A stretch of DNA of 64,000 bases from Escherichia fergusonii ATCC 35469 (GCF_000026225.1 NC_011740.1:2852001-2916000), one strand, 5' to 3'; positions 1-8,543 are shown, counted from the first letter of the stretch. A program made the numbers and translations. The notes: a model not told the origin generated them from the letters alone.

Positions 1-1
1 A

Positions 2-877
2 CAGTTTTATGCCCGCGAAGTGATTGACGATATTACCTGGCAGGCCCAGGTTGATTCACTTAGCCCGCAGCAGAATCAGCAACTGTTCAATTTCCGTCGC
101 CTGCATGAAGATGTGGCGCGTCGCTGGAGTTTTAATTTTGATACATCGATTGGTTTGCGTTCCGGGGCGATGAGTTCTGCTAATAATAATCTTGGTGGTT
201 CATCTCCGGGTCACAGCTACCGCAGCTACGGGCAACTGGAAGCGGAATATCGTATCGGACGCAATATATTGCTCGATGGCGATCTCCTTGCCGCTTATAG
301 CCGGGTATTTGCCGATACTGGCAGTAACGGCGTGGTAATGCCGGTGAAGAACCCAATTTCAGCCACCGGACTGCGCTGGAAACCGTTACGAAACCAGGTG
401 TTTTTCCTTGCAGTTGAACAACAATTGCCACTCGATAAACATCATGGCGAGTCTGACACAATGTTACGTGCCAGTGCGTCACTGTTTAATGACGGTAAAT
501 ACAGTGATGAATGGCACCCCAATGGCCCAGGCTGGATGGCACAAAACCTCTATCTTGATGCGGCACACTATATTCGTCAGGACAGTCAGGCATGGACGGC
601 AGACTACCGGGTGAGCTGGCACCAGAAAGTGGCATATGGGCAAACTCTCGAACCTTATGCCCATGTGCAGGGCAATGGCTATCGGGGTAAAGATACTCAG
701 GGAACACAGGTGGGTGGCGTTGGCCTACGCTGGAATCTCTGGACTGGTGAGAGTCACTATAACGCCTGGCCGCATAAAATCAGTGTTGGCGTGGAGTATC
801 AACATACATTCAAAACCATTAATCAATCAGCCGGGGAGCGCAATAATGCCTTCCTGACATTGGGAGTTCGCTGGTAA
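2..877 (+). CDS. nfrA: NfrA-like outer-membrane exopolysaccharide exporter, C-terminal part
   Basis: This is the 3' end of a gene that runs off the left edge of the window; the frame is open from base 2, giving about 291 residues. It matches my memory of the C-terminal beta-barrel region of NfrA, the outer-membrane phage N4 receptor and exporter of the Nfr surface glycan. Alternating polar and aromatic strands and a final Trp (FLTLGVRW) fit a barrel protein inserted by the Bam machinery. Its stop overlaps the start of ybcH (TAATG), as expected for the nfrB-nfrA-ybcH operon. In K-12 this operon is not next to codBA or glyU, so this is a moved or extra copy. Family call is from remembered similarity. 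Confidence 0.75.
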   Translation, partial: QFYAREVIDDITWQAQVDSLSPQQNQQLFNFRRLHEDVARRWSFNFDTSIGLRSGAMSSANNNLGGSSPGHSYRSYGQLEAEYRIGRNILLDGDLLAAYSRVFADTGSNGVVMPVKNPISATGLRWKPLRNQVFFLAVEQQLPLDKHHGESDTMLRASASLFNDGKYSDEWHPNGPGWMAQNLYLDAAHYIRQDSQAWTADYRVSWHQKVAYGQTLEPYAHVQGNGYRGKDTQGTQVGGVGLRWNLWTGESHYNAWPHKISVGVEYQHTFKTINQSAGERNNAFLTLGVRW

Positions 878-1770
878 TGGCTAAGTTATTGACTCTATTG
901 TTTACTTTGCTGTTGGTAAACCCATTTTCGCAAGCAATGACCGGTATTTTCTGGCAGCCACAAAACCGTGATATGCAGATTAACGATGCACACTGGCAAT
1001 CATTAATGAATGCTCTGCACCAGCAAGGTTTTGATACCCTTGTTGTGCAATGGACACGTTACGGTGACGCCTTTACACAACCACAAGAGCGCACAAACTT
1101 GATCCACCGGGCAGAAGCGGCAAAGCGGGCAGGCTTAAAAGTGATTGTCGGGCTAAATGCTGATCCTGACTTTTTTCATCATCAAAAACAGTCACCTGCC
1201 GCACTGGAAAATTACTTTAACCACTTGCGGGCAGCAGATATTCAGCAGGCGCAGCGTTGGATGAGTCAGGCAGGTTTTCAGCCTGATGGCTGGTATATCA
1301 GCGCCGAAATTGACGACCTGAACTGGCGTGATGTTAGCGTGCGTGCACCCTTGCTCAAATGGCTGAAGGATAGCCGTCAGATGTTGCAAGCTGTAGCCGA
1401 TAAACCTGTTTACATTAGCAGTTTTTTTGCCGGTAATATGTCGCCAGACGGCTATCGTCAATTACTTAGTGAGATGCATGACGCCGGGGTGAAGGTGTGG
1501 GTGCAGGATGGCAGCGGCGTCGGCAAGTTAACCGCTGCCCAGCGGGAACGTTATCTGACGGCGAGTGCGGGCTGCCAAAACGTAACACCTGCCAGTGGTA
1601 TCGTTTATGAGTTATTTGTCGCCGGGAAAGGTAAAACATTCTCCGCGCAACCAAAATCACCGGCGGAGATCGCCACACTGATGGCAAAACATTCTTCTTG
1701 TGGCAAAGATTCACTCTATTTTTCGCTGCGCTATTTACCTGCGGCACAGGGAATAATGGAATACAACTAA
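877..1770 (+). CDS. ybcH: YbcH-like periplasmic DUF4434 protein
   Basis: A 297-residue protein with a cleavable signal peptide (hydrophobic residues 4-18, then FSQAMTG). The body looks like a TIM-barrel glycoside-hydrolase-like DUF4434 domain: an early GIFWQPQNRD strand, QWTRYGD, GLNADPDFF, and acidic residues in the YISAEIDDLNW stretch at about 144-154. In K-12 the homologue ybcH follows nfrA, and the same overlap is seen here. A role in trimming or handling the Nfr glycan in the periplasm, by analogy with PgaB/BcsZ-type partners, is inference. The start at 877 is fixed by coupling to the upstream stop. Confidence 0.7.
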   Translation: MAKLLTLLFTLLLVNPFSQAMTGIFWQPQNRDMQINDAHWQSLMNALHQQGFDTLVVQWTRYGDAFTQPQERTNLIHRAEAAKRAGLKVIVGLNADPDFFHHQKQSPAALENYFNHLRAADIQQAQRWMSQAGFQPDGWYISAEIDDLNWRDVSVRAPLLKWLKDSRQMLQAVADKPVYISSFFAGNMSPDGYRQLLSEMHDAGVKVWVQDGSGVGKLTAAQRERYLTASAGCQNVTPASGIVYELFVAGKGKTFSAQPKSPAEIATLMAKHSSCGKDSLYFSLRYLPAAQGIMEYN

Positions 1771-2042
1771 CTGATATCTTAACCATTAATGGGGCGGTTG
1801 CTGAGTCATCACTTCCGCTCCCGTCATTTCATCAAACTATCATCCCCAGTAATATCTCCAGCCTTTTGAAATTTTGTCGTTAACCTCTTATCCGATGATT
1901 TTTAATAGATAAATACAATTCCTCCAATCCTTATTCATCAATATAAAAAATATATTCACCCACGAAAACGATTGCTTTTTATCTTCAGATGAATAGAATG
2001 CGGCGGATTTTTTGGGTTTCAAACAGCAAACGGAGGAATTTC
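1771..2042. other. AT-rich intergenic region upstream of codBA
   Basis: This 272-bp stretch separates the ybcH stop from the codB start. It is AT-rich and holds the codBA promoter region, including the PurR box at 1962-1977. I see no open reading frame with a convincing start. Confidence 0.6.
1962..1977 (+). promoter_or_regulatory. PurR operator upstream of codBA
   Basis: The 16-mer ACGAAAACGATTGCTT fits the PurR consensus ACGCAAACGTTTGCGT, with the central CG flanked by near-palindromic arms. It lies about 65 bp before the codB start, where K-12 codBA is known to be repressed by PurR with hypoxanthine or guanine. The cod promoter travelled with the genes. Confidence 0.8.
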
Positions 2043-3302
2043 GTGTCGCAAGATAACAACTTTAGCCAGGGGCCAGTCCCGCAGTCGGCGCGGAAAGGGG
2101 TATTGGCATTGACGTTCGTCATGCTGGGATTAACCTTCTTTTCCGCCAGTATGTGGACCGGCGGCACTCTCGGAACCGGTCTTAGCTATCATGATTTCTT
2201 CCTCGCAGTCCTCATCGGTAATCTTCTCCTCGGTATTTACACTTCATTTCTTGGTTACATTGGCGCAAAAACCGGCCTGACCACTCATCTTCTTGCCCGC
2301 TTCTCGTTTGGTGTTAAAGGCTCATGGCTGCCTTCACTGCTGCTGGGCGGCACTCAGGTCGGCTGGTTCGGTGTTGGCGTGGCGATGTTTGCTATTCCGG
2401 TGGGCAAGGCAACCGGGCTGGATATTAATTTGCTGATTGCCGTTTCCGGTTTACTGATGACCGTCACCGTCTTCTTTGGCATTTCGGCGCTGACGGTACT
2501 TTCGGTGATTGCGGTTCCGGCGATTGCCTGCCTTGGCAGTTATTCCGTATGGCTGGCCGTTAACGACATGGGCGGCCTGAACGCATTAAAAGCGGTCGTT
2601 CCCGCACAACCGTTAGATTTCAATGTCGCGCTGGCGCTGGTTGTGGGGTCATTTATCAGTGCGGGTACGCTCACCGCTGACTTTGTCCGCTTTGGTCGCA
2701 ATGCCAAACTGGCGGTGCTGGTGGCGATGGTGGCCTTTTTCCTCGGCAACTCGTTGATGTTTATTTTCGGTGCGGCAGGCGCTGCGGCACTGGGGATGGC
2801 GGATATCTCTGATGTGATGATTGCTCAGGGCTTGCTGCTGCCCGCGATTGTGGTACTGGGGCTAAATATCTGGACCACCAATGATAACGCACTGTATGCG
2901 TCAGGTTTAGGTTTCGCCAACATTACCGGTATGTCGAGCAAAACCCTTTCGGTAATCAACGGTATTATCGGCACAGTCTGCGCACTATGGCTGTATAACA
3001 ATTTTGTCGGCTGGCTGACTTTCCTTTCGGCTGCTATTCCTCCGGTGGGTGGTGTGATCATCGCCGACTATCTGATGAACCATCGCCGCTATGAGCACTT
3101 TGCGACCACGCGTATGATGAGTGTCAATTGGGTGGCGATTCTGGCGGTCGCGCTGGGGATTGCCGCAGGCCACTGGTTACCGGGGATTGTTCCGGTCAAC
3201 GCGGTATTAGGTGGCGCGCTGAGTTATCTGATCCTTAACCCGATTTTGAATCGCAAAACGACAGCTGCAATGACGCATGTGGAGGCTAACAGTGTCGAAT
3301 AA
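2043..3302 (+). CDS. codB: Cytosine permease
   Basis: Proton-coupled inner-membrane cytosine importer of the NCS1 family, 419 residues. The GTG start at 2043, preceded by GGAGGAA, gives the known N-terminus (SQDNNFSQGPVPQ) and the K-12 length; an upstream in-frame ATG at 1989 is less likely. About twelve hydrophobic segments are visible, with the family signature around SASMWTGGTLGTG. Only a few substitutions from K-12 are apparent (for example near residue 190). It overlaps codA by 11 bp, so the two are translationally linked. Cytosine taken up is deaminated by CodA to uracil for pyrimidine salvage. Confidence 0.95.
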   Translation: MSQDNNFSQGPVPQSARKGVLALTFVMLGLTFFSASMWTGGTLGTGLSYHDFFLAVLIGNLLLGIYTSFLGYIGAKTGLTTHLLARFSFGVKGSWLPSLLLGGTQVGWFGVGVAMFAIPVGKATGLDINLLIAVSGLLMTVTVFFGISALTVLSVIAVPAIACLGSYSVWLAVNDMGGLNALKAVVPAQPLDFNVALALVVGSFISAGTLTADFVRFGRNAKLAVLVAMVAFFLGNSLMFIFGAAGAAALGMADISDVMIAQGLLLPAIVVLGLNIWTTNDNALYASGLGFANITGMSSKTLSVINGIIGTVCALWLYNNFVGWLTFLSAAIPPVGGVIIADYLMNHRRYEHFATTRMMSVNWVAILAVALGIAAGHWLPGIVPVNAVLGGALSYLILNPILNRKTTAAMTHVEANSVE

Positions 3303-4575
3303 CGCTTTACAGACAATTATTAACGCCCGGTTACCCGGCAAAGAGGGGCTGTGGCAGATTCATCTGCAGGACGGAAAAATCAGCGCCATTGATGCGCAAT
3401 CCGGCGTGATGCCCGTAACAGAAAACAGCCTGGATGCCGAGCAAGGTTTAGTTTTACCGCCGTTTGTGGAGCCGCATATTCACCTGGATACCACGCAAAC
3501 CGCCGGGCAACCGAACTGGAATCAGTCCGGCACGCTGTTTGAAGGCATTGAACGCTGGGCCGAGCGCAAAGCGTTATTAACCCATGACGATGTGAAACAA
3601 CGCGCCTGGCAAACGCTGAAATGGCAGATTGCCAACGGCATTCAGCATGTGCGTACCCATGTCGATGTTTCGGATGCAACCCTGACTGCGCTGAAAGCAA
3701 TGCTGGAAGTGAAGCAGGAAGTCGCGCCGTGGATTGATCTGCAAATCGTCGCCTTCCCGCAGGAAGGGATTTTGTCGTATCCCAACGGTGAAGCGTTGCT
3801 GGAAGAGGCGTTACGCTTAGGGGCTGACGTAGTGGGGGCGATTCCACATTTTGAATTTACCCGTGAATATGGCGTGGAGTCGCTGCATAAAACCTTCGCC
3901 CTGGCGCAAAAATACGACCGTCTCATTGATGTTCACTGTGATGAGATCGATGACGAACAGTCGCGCTTTGTCGAAACCGTTGCCGCCCTGGCTCACCGTG
4001 AAGGCATGGGCGCGCGAGTCACCGCCAGCCACACCACGGCAATGCACTCCTATAACGGGGCGTATACCTCGCGCCTGTTCCGTTTGCTGAAAATGTCCGG
4101 TATTAACTTTGTCGCCAACCCGCTGGTCAATATTCATCTACAAGGGCGTTTCGATACGTATCCAAAACGTCGCGGTATTACGCGCGTTAAAGAGATGCTG
4201 GAGTCCGGCATTAACGTCTGCTTTGGTCACGATGATGTCTTCGATCCGTGGTATCCGCTGGGAACGGCGAATATGCTGCAAGTGCTGCATATGGGACTAC
4301 ATGTTTGTCAGTTGATGGGCTACGGACAGATTAACGACGGCCTGAATTTGATCACCCACCACAGCGCCAGGACGTTGAATTTGCAGGATTACGGCATTGT
4401 CGCCGGAAACAGCGCCAACCTGATTATCCTGCCGGCTGAAAATGGGTTTGATGCGCTGCGCCGTCAGGTTCCGGTACGCTATTCGGTACGTGGTGGTAAG
4501 GTGATTGCCAGCACGCAACCGGCACAAACAACGGTGTATCTGGATCAGCCAGAAGCCATCGATTACAAACGTTGA
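3292..4575 (+). CDS. codA: Cytosine deaminase
   Basis: Metal-dependent amidohydrolase of 427 residues converting cytosine to uracil and ammonia in the cytoplasm. The GTG start at 3292 follows GGAGG and gives the K-12 N-terminus; the longer frame from 3277 is not used. Metal ligands are visible: HIHLD near residue 64, DVHCDEID near 215, SHTTAMHS near 246 and GHDDVFDPW near 314. All catalytic residues are present, so the enzyme should be active. It is the second gene of the codBA operon and ends before an inverted repeat at 4591-4630. Confidence 0.95.
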   Translation: MSNNALQTIINARLPGKEGLWQIHLQDGKISAIDAQSGVMPVTENSLDAEQGLVLPPFVEPHIHLDTTQTAGQPNWNQSGTLFEGIERWAERKALLTHDDVKQRAWQTLKWQIANGIQHVRTHVDVSDATLTALKAMLEVKQEVAPWIDLQIVAFPQEGILSYPNGEALLEEALRLGADVVGAIPHFEFTREYGVESLHKTFALAQKYDRLIDVHCDEIDDEQSRFVETVAALAHREGMGARVTASHTTAMHSYNGAYTSRLFRLLKMSGINFVANPLVNIHLQGRFDTYPKRRGITRVKEMLESGINVCFGHDDVFDPWYPLGTANMLQVLHMGLHVCQLMGYGQINDGLNLITHHSARTLNLQDYGIVAGNSANLIILPAENGFDALRRQVPVRYSVRGGKVIASTQPAQTTVYLDQPEAIDYKR

Positions 4576-4590
4576 TCGCCTTGTGAACAA

Positions 4591-4630
4591 GCCACTGGTC
4601 TGTGTTGATTGTTAGTACACCGCCAGTGGC
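4591..4630. terminator. Inverted repeat after codA
   Basis: Arms GCCACTGG (4591-4598) and CCAGTGGC (4623-4630) pair perfectly around a 24-nt loop just past the codA stop. There is no clear T-run, so terminator function is only probable. Confidence 0.45.
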
Positions 4631-4660
4631 TGTAAGCATTAATACTCAATAAAATTCATA

Positions 4661-4738
4661 TCTTGCGAAATTGGTGTGGTTACCGCGCCGCACATATGGA
4701 ACTCAAATTCGTCTGGCGATACGCAGGATCTTAGTTTT
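4661..4738 (-). pseudogene. Short relic of a GyrI-like effector-binding domain (copy A)
   Basis: Read on the minus strand this gives SPDEFEFHMCGAVTTPISQD, followed by unrelated residues and a stop. The core 4661-4718 matches 53 of 58 bases of a second copy at 6762-6819, where more of the domain survives. The P-x-D-E-x-E-F-H-x-C-G-x-V pattern is typical of the effector-binding domain of GyrI and some AraC-type regulators. It lies about 60-80 bp downstream of the metallophosphoesterase gene. It is a decayed fragment, not an active gene. Confidence 0.6.
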
Positions 4739-4795
4739 GCAGAGTTCTGGAAGCGGGACTCCCGGCATTGCAAAATGTCGGAAGTCCTGGACTTG

Positions 4796-6532
4796 TTACG
4801 GATGAAACGAATTATTCTGTCCACTCAACGTAGTTGCCACATGGACATTACGATCAAATATCAGATCGGACCCAATTTTACCGCCCATCCCATCAAGCGT
4901 GACATAACTCTCCTTGCCAATTGCGCTGGTATGCCCATGCACCGAGATCATCCCGTCAGGTGTGTCCAGTACTTCTTTCACCATTTCACCGTTTTCATTT
5001 TTCACTTCTTTCGTCAAACCAATATCCGCCAGATTCGCCTGACGATATACCATCTGGCCTAAAAAGAGCCAGACATCCTCTTTAGGTTTTGGCAAACCTT
5101 TGATTGAGGAATACTTAACCCCATCCACGGCAGCCGCGAACAGTTTATTCCAGTTATCGTTTATCATCGTCACGCCATCATCCTTAAACATCAGATTCAG
5201 GAATAGCTTGTCCATATGAGCCAGATTCGTGGAGGTCATTTCATCTGATTTTTGTGGTACAGGACGTCTCTGCGATTCAAGCTCCTTCTCCATCAGCGGC
5301 ACCAGAGTTTTACATGCATCCCCCGTCAGAGGTGCATGGCTGTAACAGAACGCTCCGACGCTGGCAGGTTGCAGCAGATGCAGATGCGGAATGTAAGCTT
5401 TATTCATCAGTTTGGTGTATGCCTCTTTTGCCTCCCCGACGCTCTTAAAGCCATCTTTACTTACGCTTGCAGCATAATCAGGAGAATCAAAGCGGGGTAA
5501 AGATGCCACAGCGGGTCCCCTCATCGATTCTGATGCCCAGGTAATCGCGGGCGACGGTGCAGCAGGTGTCGGGTTAGCATCCGGGGTATACGCCGGTACG
5601 AGGGACTGGCACTGCCCAAAGGCAGCAAGGTCATGGTTACCCAGCAAAACATCATATTTCACACCGAGTTTATCCATTTGCGCCAGCACATTTAATGAAC
5701 AAAAGTCACTCAATCCCCGGTCGGCAAGCACATCGCCCACCATAATCATGCGCCCCTGGGCCGCTCCCGCTTTCACCGCATCCGGCAGTAACTTGTTGAA
5801 TGTCGCGCTATCACCAGAGTGGTAGGCCTGCTGCAATTTGGTAAATGCACCTTCGTCCTTCACCTTCAGATGTCCGGTGGTAATAGATTGGTGAAGCATT
5901 AACAGTGCATTTCCGTGGAGATCTCCCAATGCCACTTCGGGCAGGCTGGAGGGAAAGTTGACCGGGTCATGGGTAGGAATTTTTCCGGCGTAGAGGTTCA
6001 GCGGCATTTTTCGCACGCCAGAAAGATATTCCGTTGATGTAATTCCCGTCACCGCTTCAAAAGAACATCCTCCGAGATAAGGCACCCCTGGATCAACAGT
6101 CACCTGTTGTAAACCATTGTCCCTGGCCTCTATCCGCAGAGTTTGGCTGAACCCGCCGCAGTCATTTTTCTGCAACAAATCCAGGGCCGCTCCGGCTGCC
6201 TCTGCAAGAGAAGTGCGTCCCTTTGCCACATGCACGCCCTGCATCTGGAATGTTTCAAGAGCCACCTTCTTTTCGGCATCAGATGCGTTTTTCAACATAC
6301 TTGTCGCTTTGAGTAAAACAGGAGCCTCCTGGATTTCCCGCCTACGTCCTCCCTGGAAAAAATCAAGAAACCGCTCAAGCAAACTCAATTTAACATCCTG
6401 TTTGAGCAATGTTTTTACAAATTCACCTACTGCCTGGCCCTGTAACGGCACAGAAGATTCCTGTTTATTAAGGCGCTCCAGGGTATTCCAACCAGGAGCT
6501 TGCTGATAGGGTTGAAGTGACAGATTACTCAT
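4796..6532 (-). CDS. Metallophosphoesterase, likely secreted type III effector
   Basis: A 578-residue protein with a calcineurin/PPP-type phosphoesterase domain: GDLHGN near residue 203, GDVLADRG near 266, GNHDLAAFG near 298 and a late GHTS near 533 supply the metal ligands. The roughly 200-residue N-terminal part has no signal peptide, and its LLERFLDFF segment (about 55-63) resembles the W-E-K-M-x-x-F-F signal of Salmonella translocated effectors. A strong AAGGAGG precedes the ATG. It lies in line behind a PerC-like regulator and a pentapeptide-repeat effector gene. I do not recognise an exact named family. Phosphatase activity is well supported by motifs; secretion is inference from context and the N-terminus. 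Confidence 0.65.
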   Translation of the reverse strand: MSNLSLQPYQQAPGWNTLERLNKQESSVPLQGQAVGEFVKTLLKQDVKLSLLERFLDFFQGGRRREIQEAPVLLKATSMLKNASDAEKKVALETFQMQGVHVAKGRTSLAEAAGAALDLLQKNDCGGFSQTLRIEARDNGLQQVTVDPGVPYLGGCSFEAVTGITSTEYLSGVRKMPLNLYAGKIPTHDPVNFPSSLPEVALGDLHGNALLMLHQSITTGHLKVKDEGAFTKLQQAYHSGDSATFNKLLPDAVKAGAAQGRMIMVGDVLADRGLSDFCSLNVLAQMDKLGVKYDVLLGNHDLAAFGQCQSLVPAYTPDANPTPAAPSPAITWASESMRGPAVASLPRFDSPDYAASVSKDGFKSVGEAKEAYTKLMNKAYIPHLHLLQPASVGAFCYSHAPLTGDACKTLVPLMEKELESQRRPVPQKSDEMTSTNLAHMDKLFLNLMFKDDGVTMINDNWNKLFAAAVDGVKYSSIKGLPKPKEDVWLFLGQMVYRQANLADIGLTKEVKNENGEMVKEVLDTPDGMISVHGHTSAIGKESYVTLDGMGGKIGSDLIFDRNVHVATTLSGQNNSFHP

Positions 6533-6652
6533 TGGAACCTCCTTGCTGTTGTAAGTTACCCACTTTCAGATAGCTCACGGCATAAAGGCTATAAAAAATA
6601 GCTCATTCTTATTGTTGGATAACAAAATTCCACTAATCCCGGTGTGGCATAA
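6533..6652. other. Upstream region of the metallophosphoesterase gene
   Basis: About 120 bp between the effector start and the GyrI-like relic. It is AT-rich, has the ribosome site AAGGAGG just before the start at 6532, and probably carries a promoter. I see no gene in it. Confidence 0.4.
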
Positions 6653-6880
6653 TTAACCGGTGAATCCCTTCAACCTGGTTAACACTTCATGCGCTCCCTG
6701 ATGGCGCAATACTGCGCATCGCCCCGCCGGAATTTCACTATTTATTACCCCGAAGCGATTATCTTGCGAAATCGGTGCGGTTACCGAGCCGCACAAATGG
6801 AACTCAGATTCGTCTGGCGGCGTTAAGCTGGGATCGTAAGGCGCAATACCGAACCCAGACCAGCCGCGCCTTCTGTTATA
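6653..6880 (-). pseudogene. Relic of a GyrI-like/AraC effector-binding domain (copy B)
   Basis: The minus strand encodes about 75 residues with no proper start: GWSGFGIAPYDP, then TPPDESEFHLCGSVTAP, then GRCAVLRHQGAHEV, ending at a TAA at 6653. This is the characteristic middle of the GyrI-like effector-binding domain found in DNA gyrase inhibitors and AraC-family regulators (G-I-x-x-D-x-P, P-x-x-x-x-x-F-x-x-C, G-G/A-x-C-A-V-x-R-H-x-G). Both ends of the domain are missing. The first part repeats at 4661-4718, so each of the two effector genes is followed by a piece of the same ancestral gene. Confidence 0.7.
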
Positions 6881-6915
6881 ACTCTGTACATCCTGACACT
6901 GTGCAGTTCAGCACC

Positions 6916-7818
6916 TTACACTATGGCAAAACTCAGGTCGGCACCGTACAGCCTGACACAGTGCATGTTGGTATTGCGCAGGTTGGCACCATGCAGTCTG
7001 GCATTATGCAGGTCGGCAAAACTCAGGTCGGCACTACGCAGGTCTGCATCGCACAAGTCAGCACTGCGCAGGTCGGTACTGTACAGGCTGGCATCGCGCA
7101 GATCAGCACCGTGCAGTCTGGCAAAACTTAGGTTGGTACCGCGCAGGCTGGCACCGCTAAGGCTGGCACCGCTAAGGCTGGCACCACACAAGTCGGCACC
7201 GCTAAGGTTGGCACCATTAAGGTTGGCACGGATAAGGTTGGCACCGTGCAGGTCGGCACCACGCAGGTCAGCACCGTGCAAGTTGGCATCGCGCAGGTCG
7301 GCACCGTACAGGCAGGCACCCAACAGGCTGGCCCCACTAAGGTTGGCACCTCTCAGGTCTGCACCTCTCAGATCAGGTCGTTCCCCAGTAGAGCTTAATT
7401 GTATTGCCTGGTGTTCAATGACCACATTCCCGAAATGAAAGGTTGTCTTCAGGCAGTTATTCACGTCAAGACTGATTGTCCAGTTTACAGACTTACTCAC
7501 TGACTGATCGGAGATCAATGCTTTGAGCTTACGGAATGCATAAAGAGAAGACGTATACTTCTTGCCTTCGTTATTATCAACAGCGCCAGGGAGCCCACTG
7601 ACTTCGGTATCTTCAGGGGTCGGATAAAGCAATTTATAGAGATTTTCGAGAGCCTCTGCTTTCTTTTCTATGCGGAACCAGTCCTTAAATCTGTCCCACA
7701 ACCCCATATGCACGGCGGTGTCATGGTTCCCGGACATCATCCGTTTCACTCTTGAATCATTCAGCGTGCAGGCTGAAATCTGTTGTCCATGATTAACATT
7801 CAGTGTCAGTGACATCAT
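6916..7818 (-). CDS. Pentapeptide-repeat protein, EspX-like type III effector
   Basis: A protein of 299-300 residues. The N-terminal half is unique and carries GLWDRFKDWFRIEKKAEAL at about 40-58, a good match to the translocation motif of Salmonella and E. coli effectors. From about residue 150 to the end it is built of A(D/N/S)LxG pentapeptide repeats (over 25), which fold as a right-handed quadrilateral beta-helix. This layout is that of the EspX effector family. AGGAGG precedes two adjacent ATGs (7818 and 7815); the second is better spaced. The repeats generate long shadow frames on both strands. No secretion system genes lie in the window. Confidence 0.75.
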   Translation of the reverse strand: MMSLTLNVNHGQQISACTLNDSRVKRMMSGNHDTAVHMGLWDRFKDWFRIEKKAEALENLYKLLYPTPEDTEVSGLPGAVDNNEGKKYTSSLYAFRKLKALISDQSVSKSVNWTISLDVNNCLKTTFHFGNVVIEHQAIQLSSTGERPDLRGADLRGANLSGASLLGACLYGADLRDANLHGADLRGADLHGANLIRANLNGANLSGADLCGASLSGASLSGASLRGTNLSFARLHGADLRDASLYSTDLRSADLCDADLRSADLSFADLHNARLHGANLRNTNMHCVRLYGADLSFAIV

Positions 7819-7932
7819 TTGCCTCCTGATGTTATCACCTGTGGTCTGAAACGAGCTGGTTTACGGTATACCCGGAATGCTCTGCCGTAAGGCATATCAA
7901 TTCCCATATCTTTCTGTACCTTCGTGGCTGCC

Positions 7933-8121
7933 TCACGTCCCCCGATATGTTACTTGGGGTCGTTGTGCATTTCTCAGACAGCGCTCGCGACATTGCCTGG
8001 CCTGCCTGCGGTCATCAGCGTCCGTACTCAACATCATCACATCCAGCCACCGGTCAGCAGCCCTGCGGTACAGTCCTCTGGCTTCCAGTGCTTCTGCCTT
8101 ACTGTCACTTATCCCGCTCAC
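7933..8121 (-). CDS. PerC-family transcriptional activator (short)
   Basis: A 62-residue frame with GTG start at 8121, immediately preceded in frame by a stop. SKAEALEARGLYRRAADRWL near the N-terminus is the diagnostic PerC/Pch motif, followed by an Arg-rich helix (RRQARQCRERCL). PerC-type proteins switch on virulence genes such as ler in EPEC and EHEC. It lies 114 bp upstream of the EspX-like gene in the same orientation, so it may drive the effector genes. PerC homologues are usually somewhat longer, about 90 residues, so the C-terminus may be shortened. Activity is uncertain. Confidence 0.65.
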   Translation of the reverse strand: MSGISDSKAEALEARGLYRRAADRWLDVMMLSTDADDRRQARQCRERCLRNAQRPQVTYRGT

Positions 8122-8478
8122 TTATCTTGACTCCCGATTTTCCTGAACCTGTTAGCTGCAGATGCCTGCTGCTCTGCAGTGGCCTCTCCACATGGCAACG
8201 AGGTACTAATCTCTCAACAACCCGCTACACACGGATCACCGATACACGCAAACACGAGACAACTGCTTATCCAGAGAAGAAGGGTATTTGATTTTGATTA
8301 TTGAACCTGGGTATGTCTCCCAGTGAATTGTTGCACCTAATATTTCGAGCCCTGAGGCTAGATGTTCCTCCTCAGTACCTGATATTTGAGCGCCCCATAT
8401 GGCAGGAGCGTTCTTCACTAATGAAGATTTCTGCAAGTCTGTTCCCCATTCTGTCCACAATGACCCTACTTCACGGAC
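8122..8478. other. Region between PerC-like gene and IS3
   Basis: About 357 bp. On the minus strand one frame is open from the IS3 border (8478) to a stop at 8236, about 80 residues, containing TEWGTDLQKSS and GLEILGATIHWETYPGS. It reads like protein but I do not recognise it; it could be the 3' remnant of a gene cut by the IS3-linked rearrangement. Otherwise I see nothing here. Confidence 0.3.
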
Positions 8479-8543
8479 TGATCTTACCCAGCAATAGTGG
8501 ACACGCGGCTAAGTGAGTAAACTCTCAGTCAGAGGTGACTCAC

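Noticed and set aside
1989..2042. Earlier ATG start for codB
   Set aside because: The GTG at 2043 has GGAGG in front and gives the known CodB N-terminus; the upstream codons are leader sequence.
7128..7349. Minus-strand frame of repeated PTC-V/A residues inside the pentapeptide gene
   Set aside because: Another frame of the same 15-bp codon repeats; the in-phase pentapeptide frame explains it. The tandem pattern is also not a CRISPR: there are no unique spacers.
6923..7438. Long plus-strand frame of Arg/Leu/Ala/Pro repeats opposite the pentapeptide gene
   Set aside because: It is the antisense image of the A-D-L-x-G repeat coding; it has no ribosome site and very low complexity.
8236..8460. 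74-codon minus-strand frame left of IS3 as an intact gene
   Set aside because: It starts with TTG, has no clear ribosome site and is open to the IS3 border, so at most it is a gene remnant of unknown kind.
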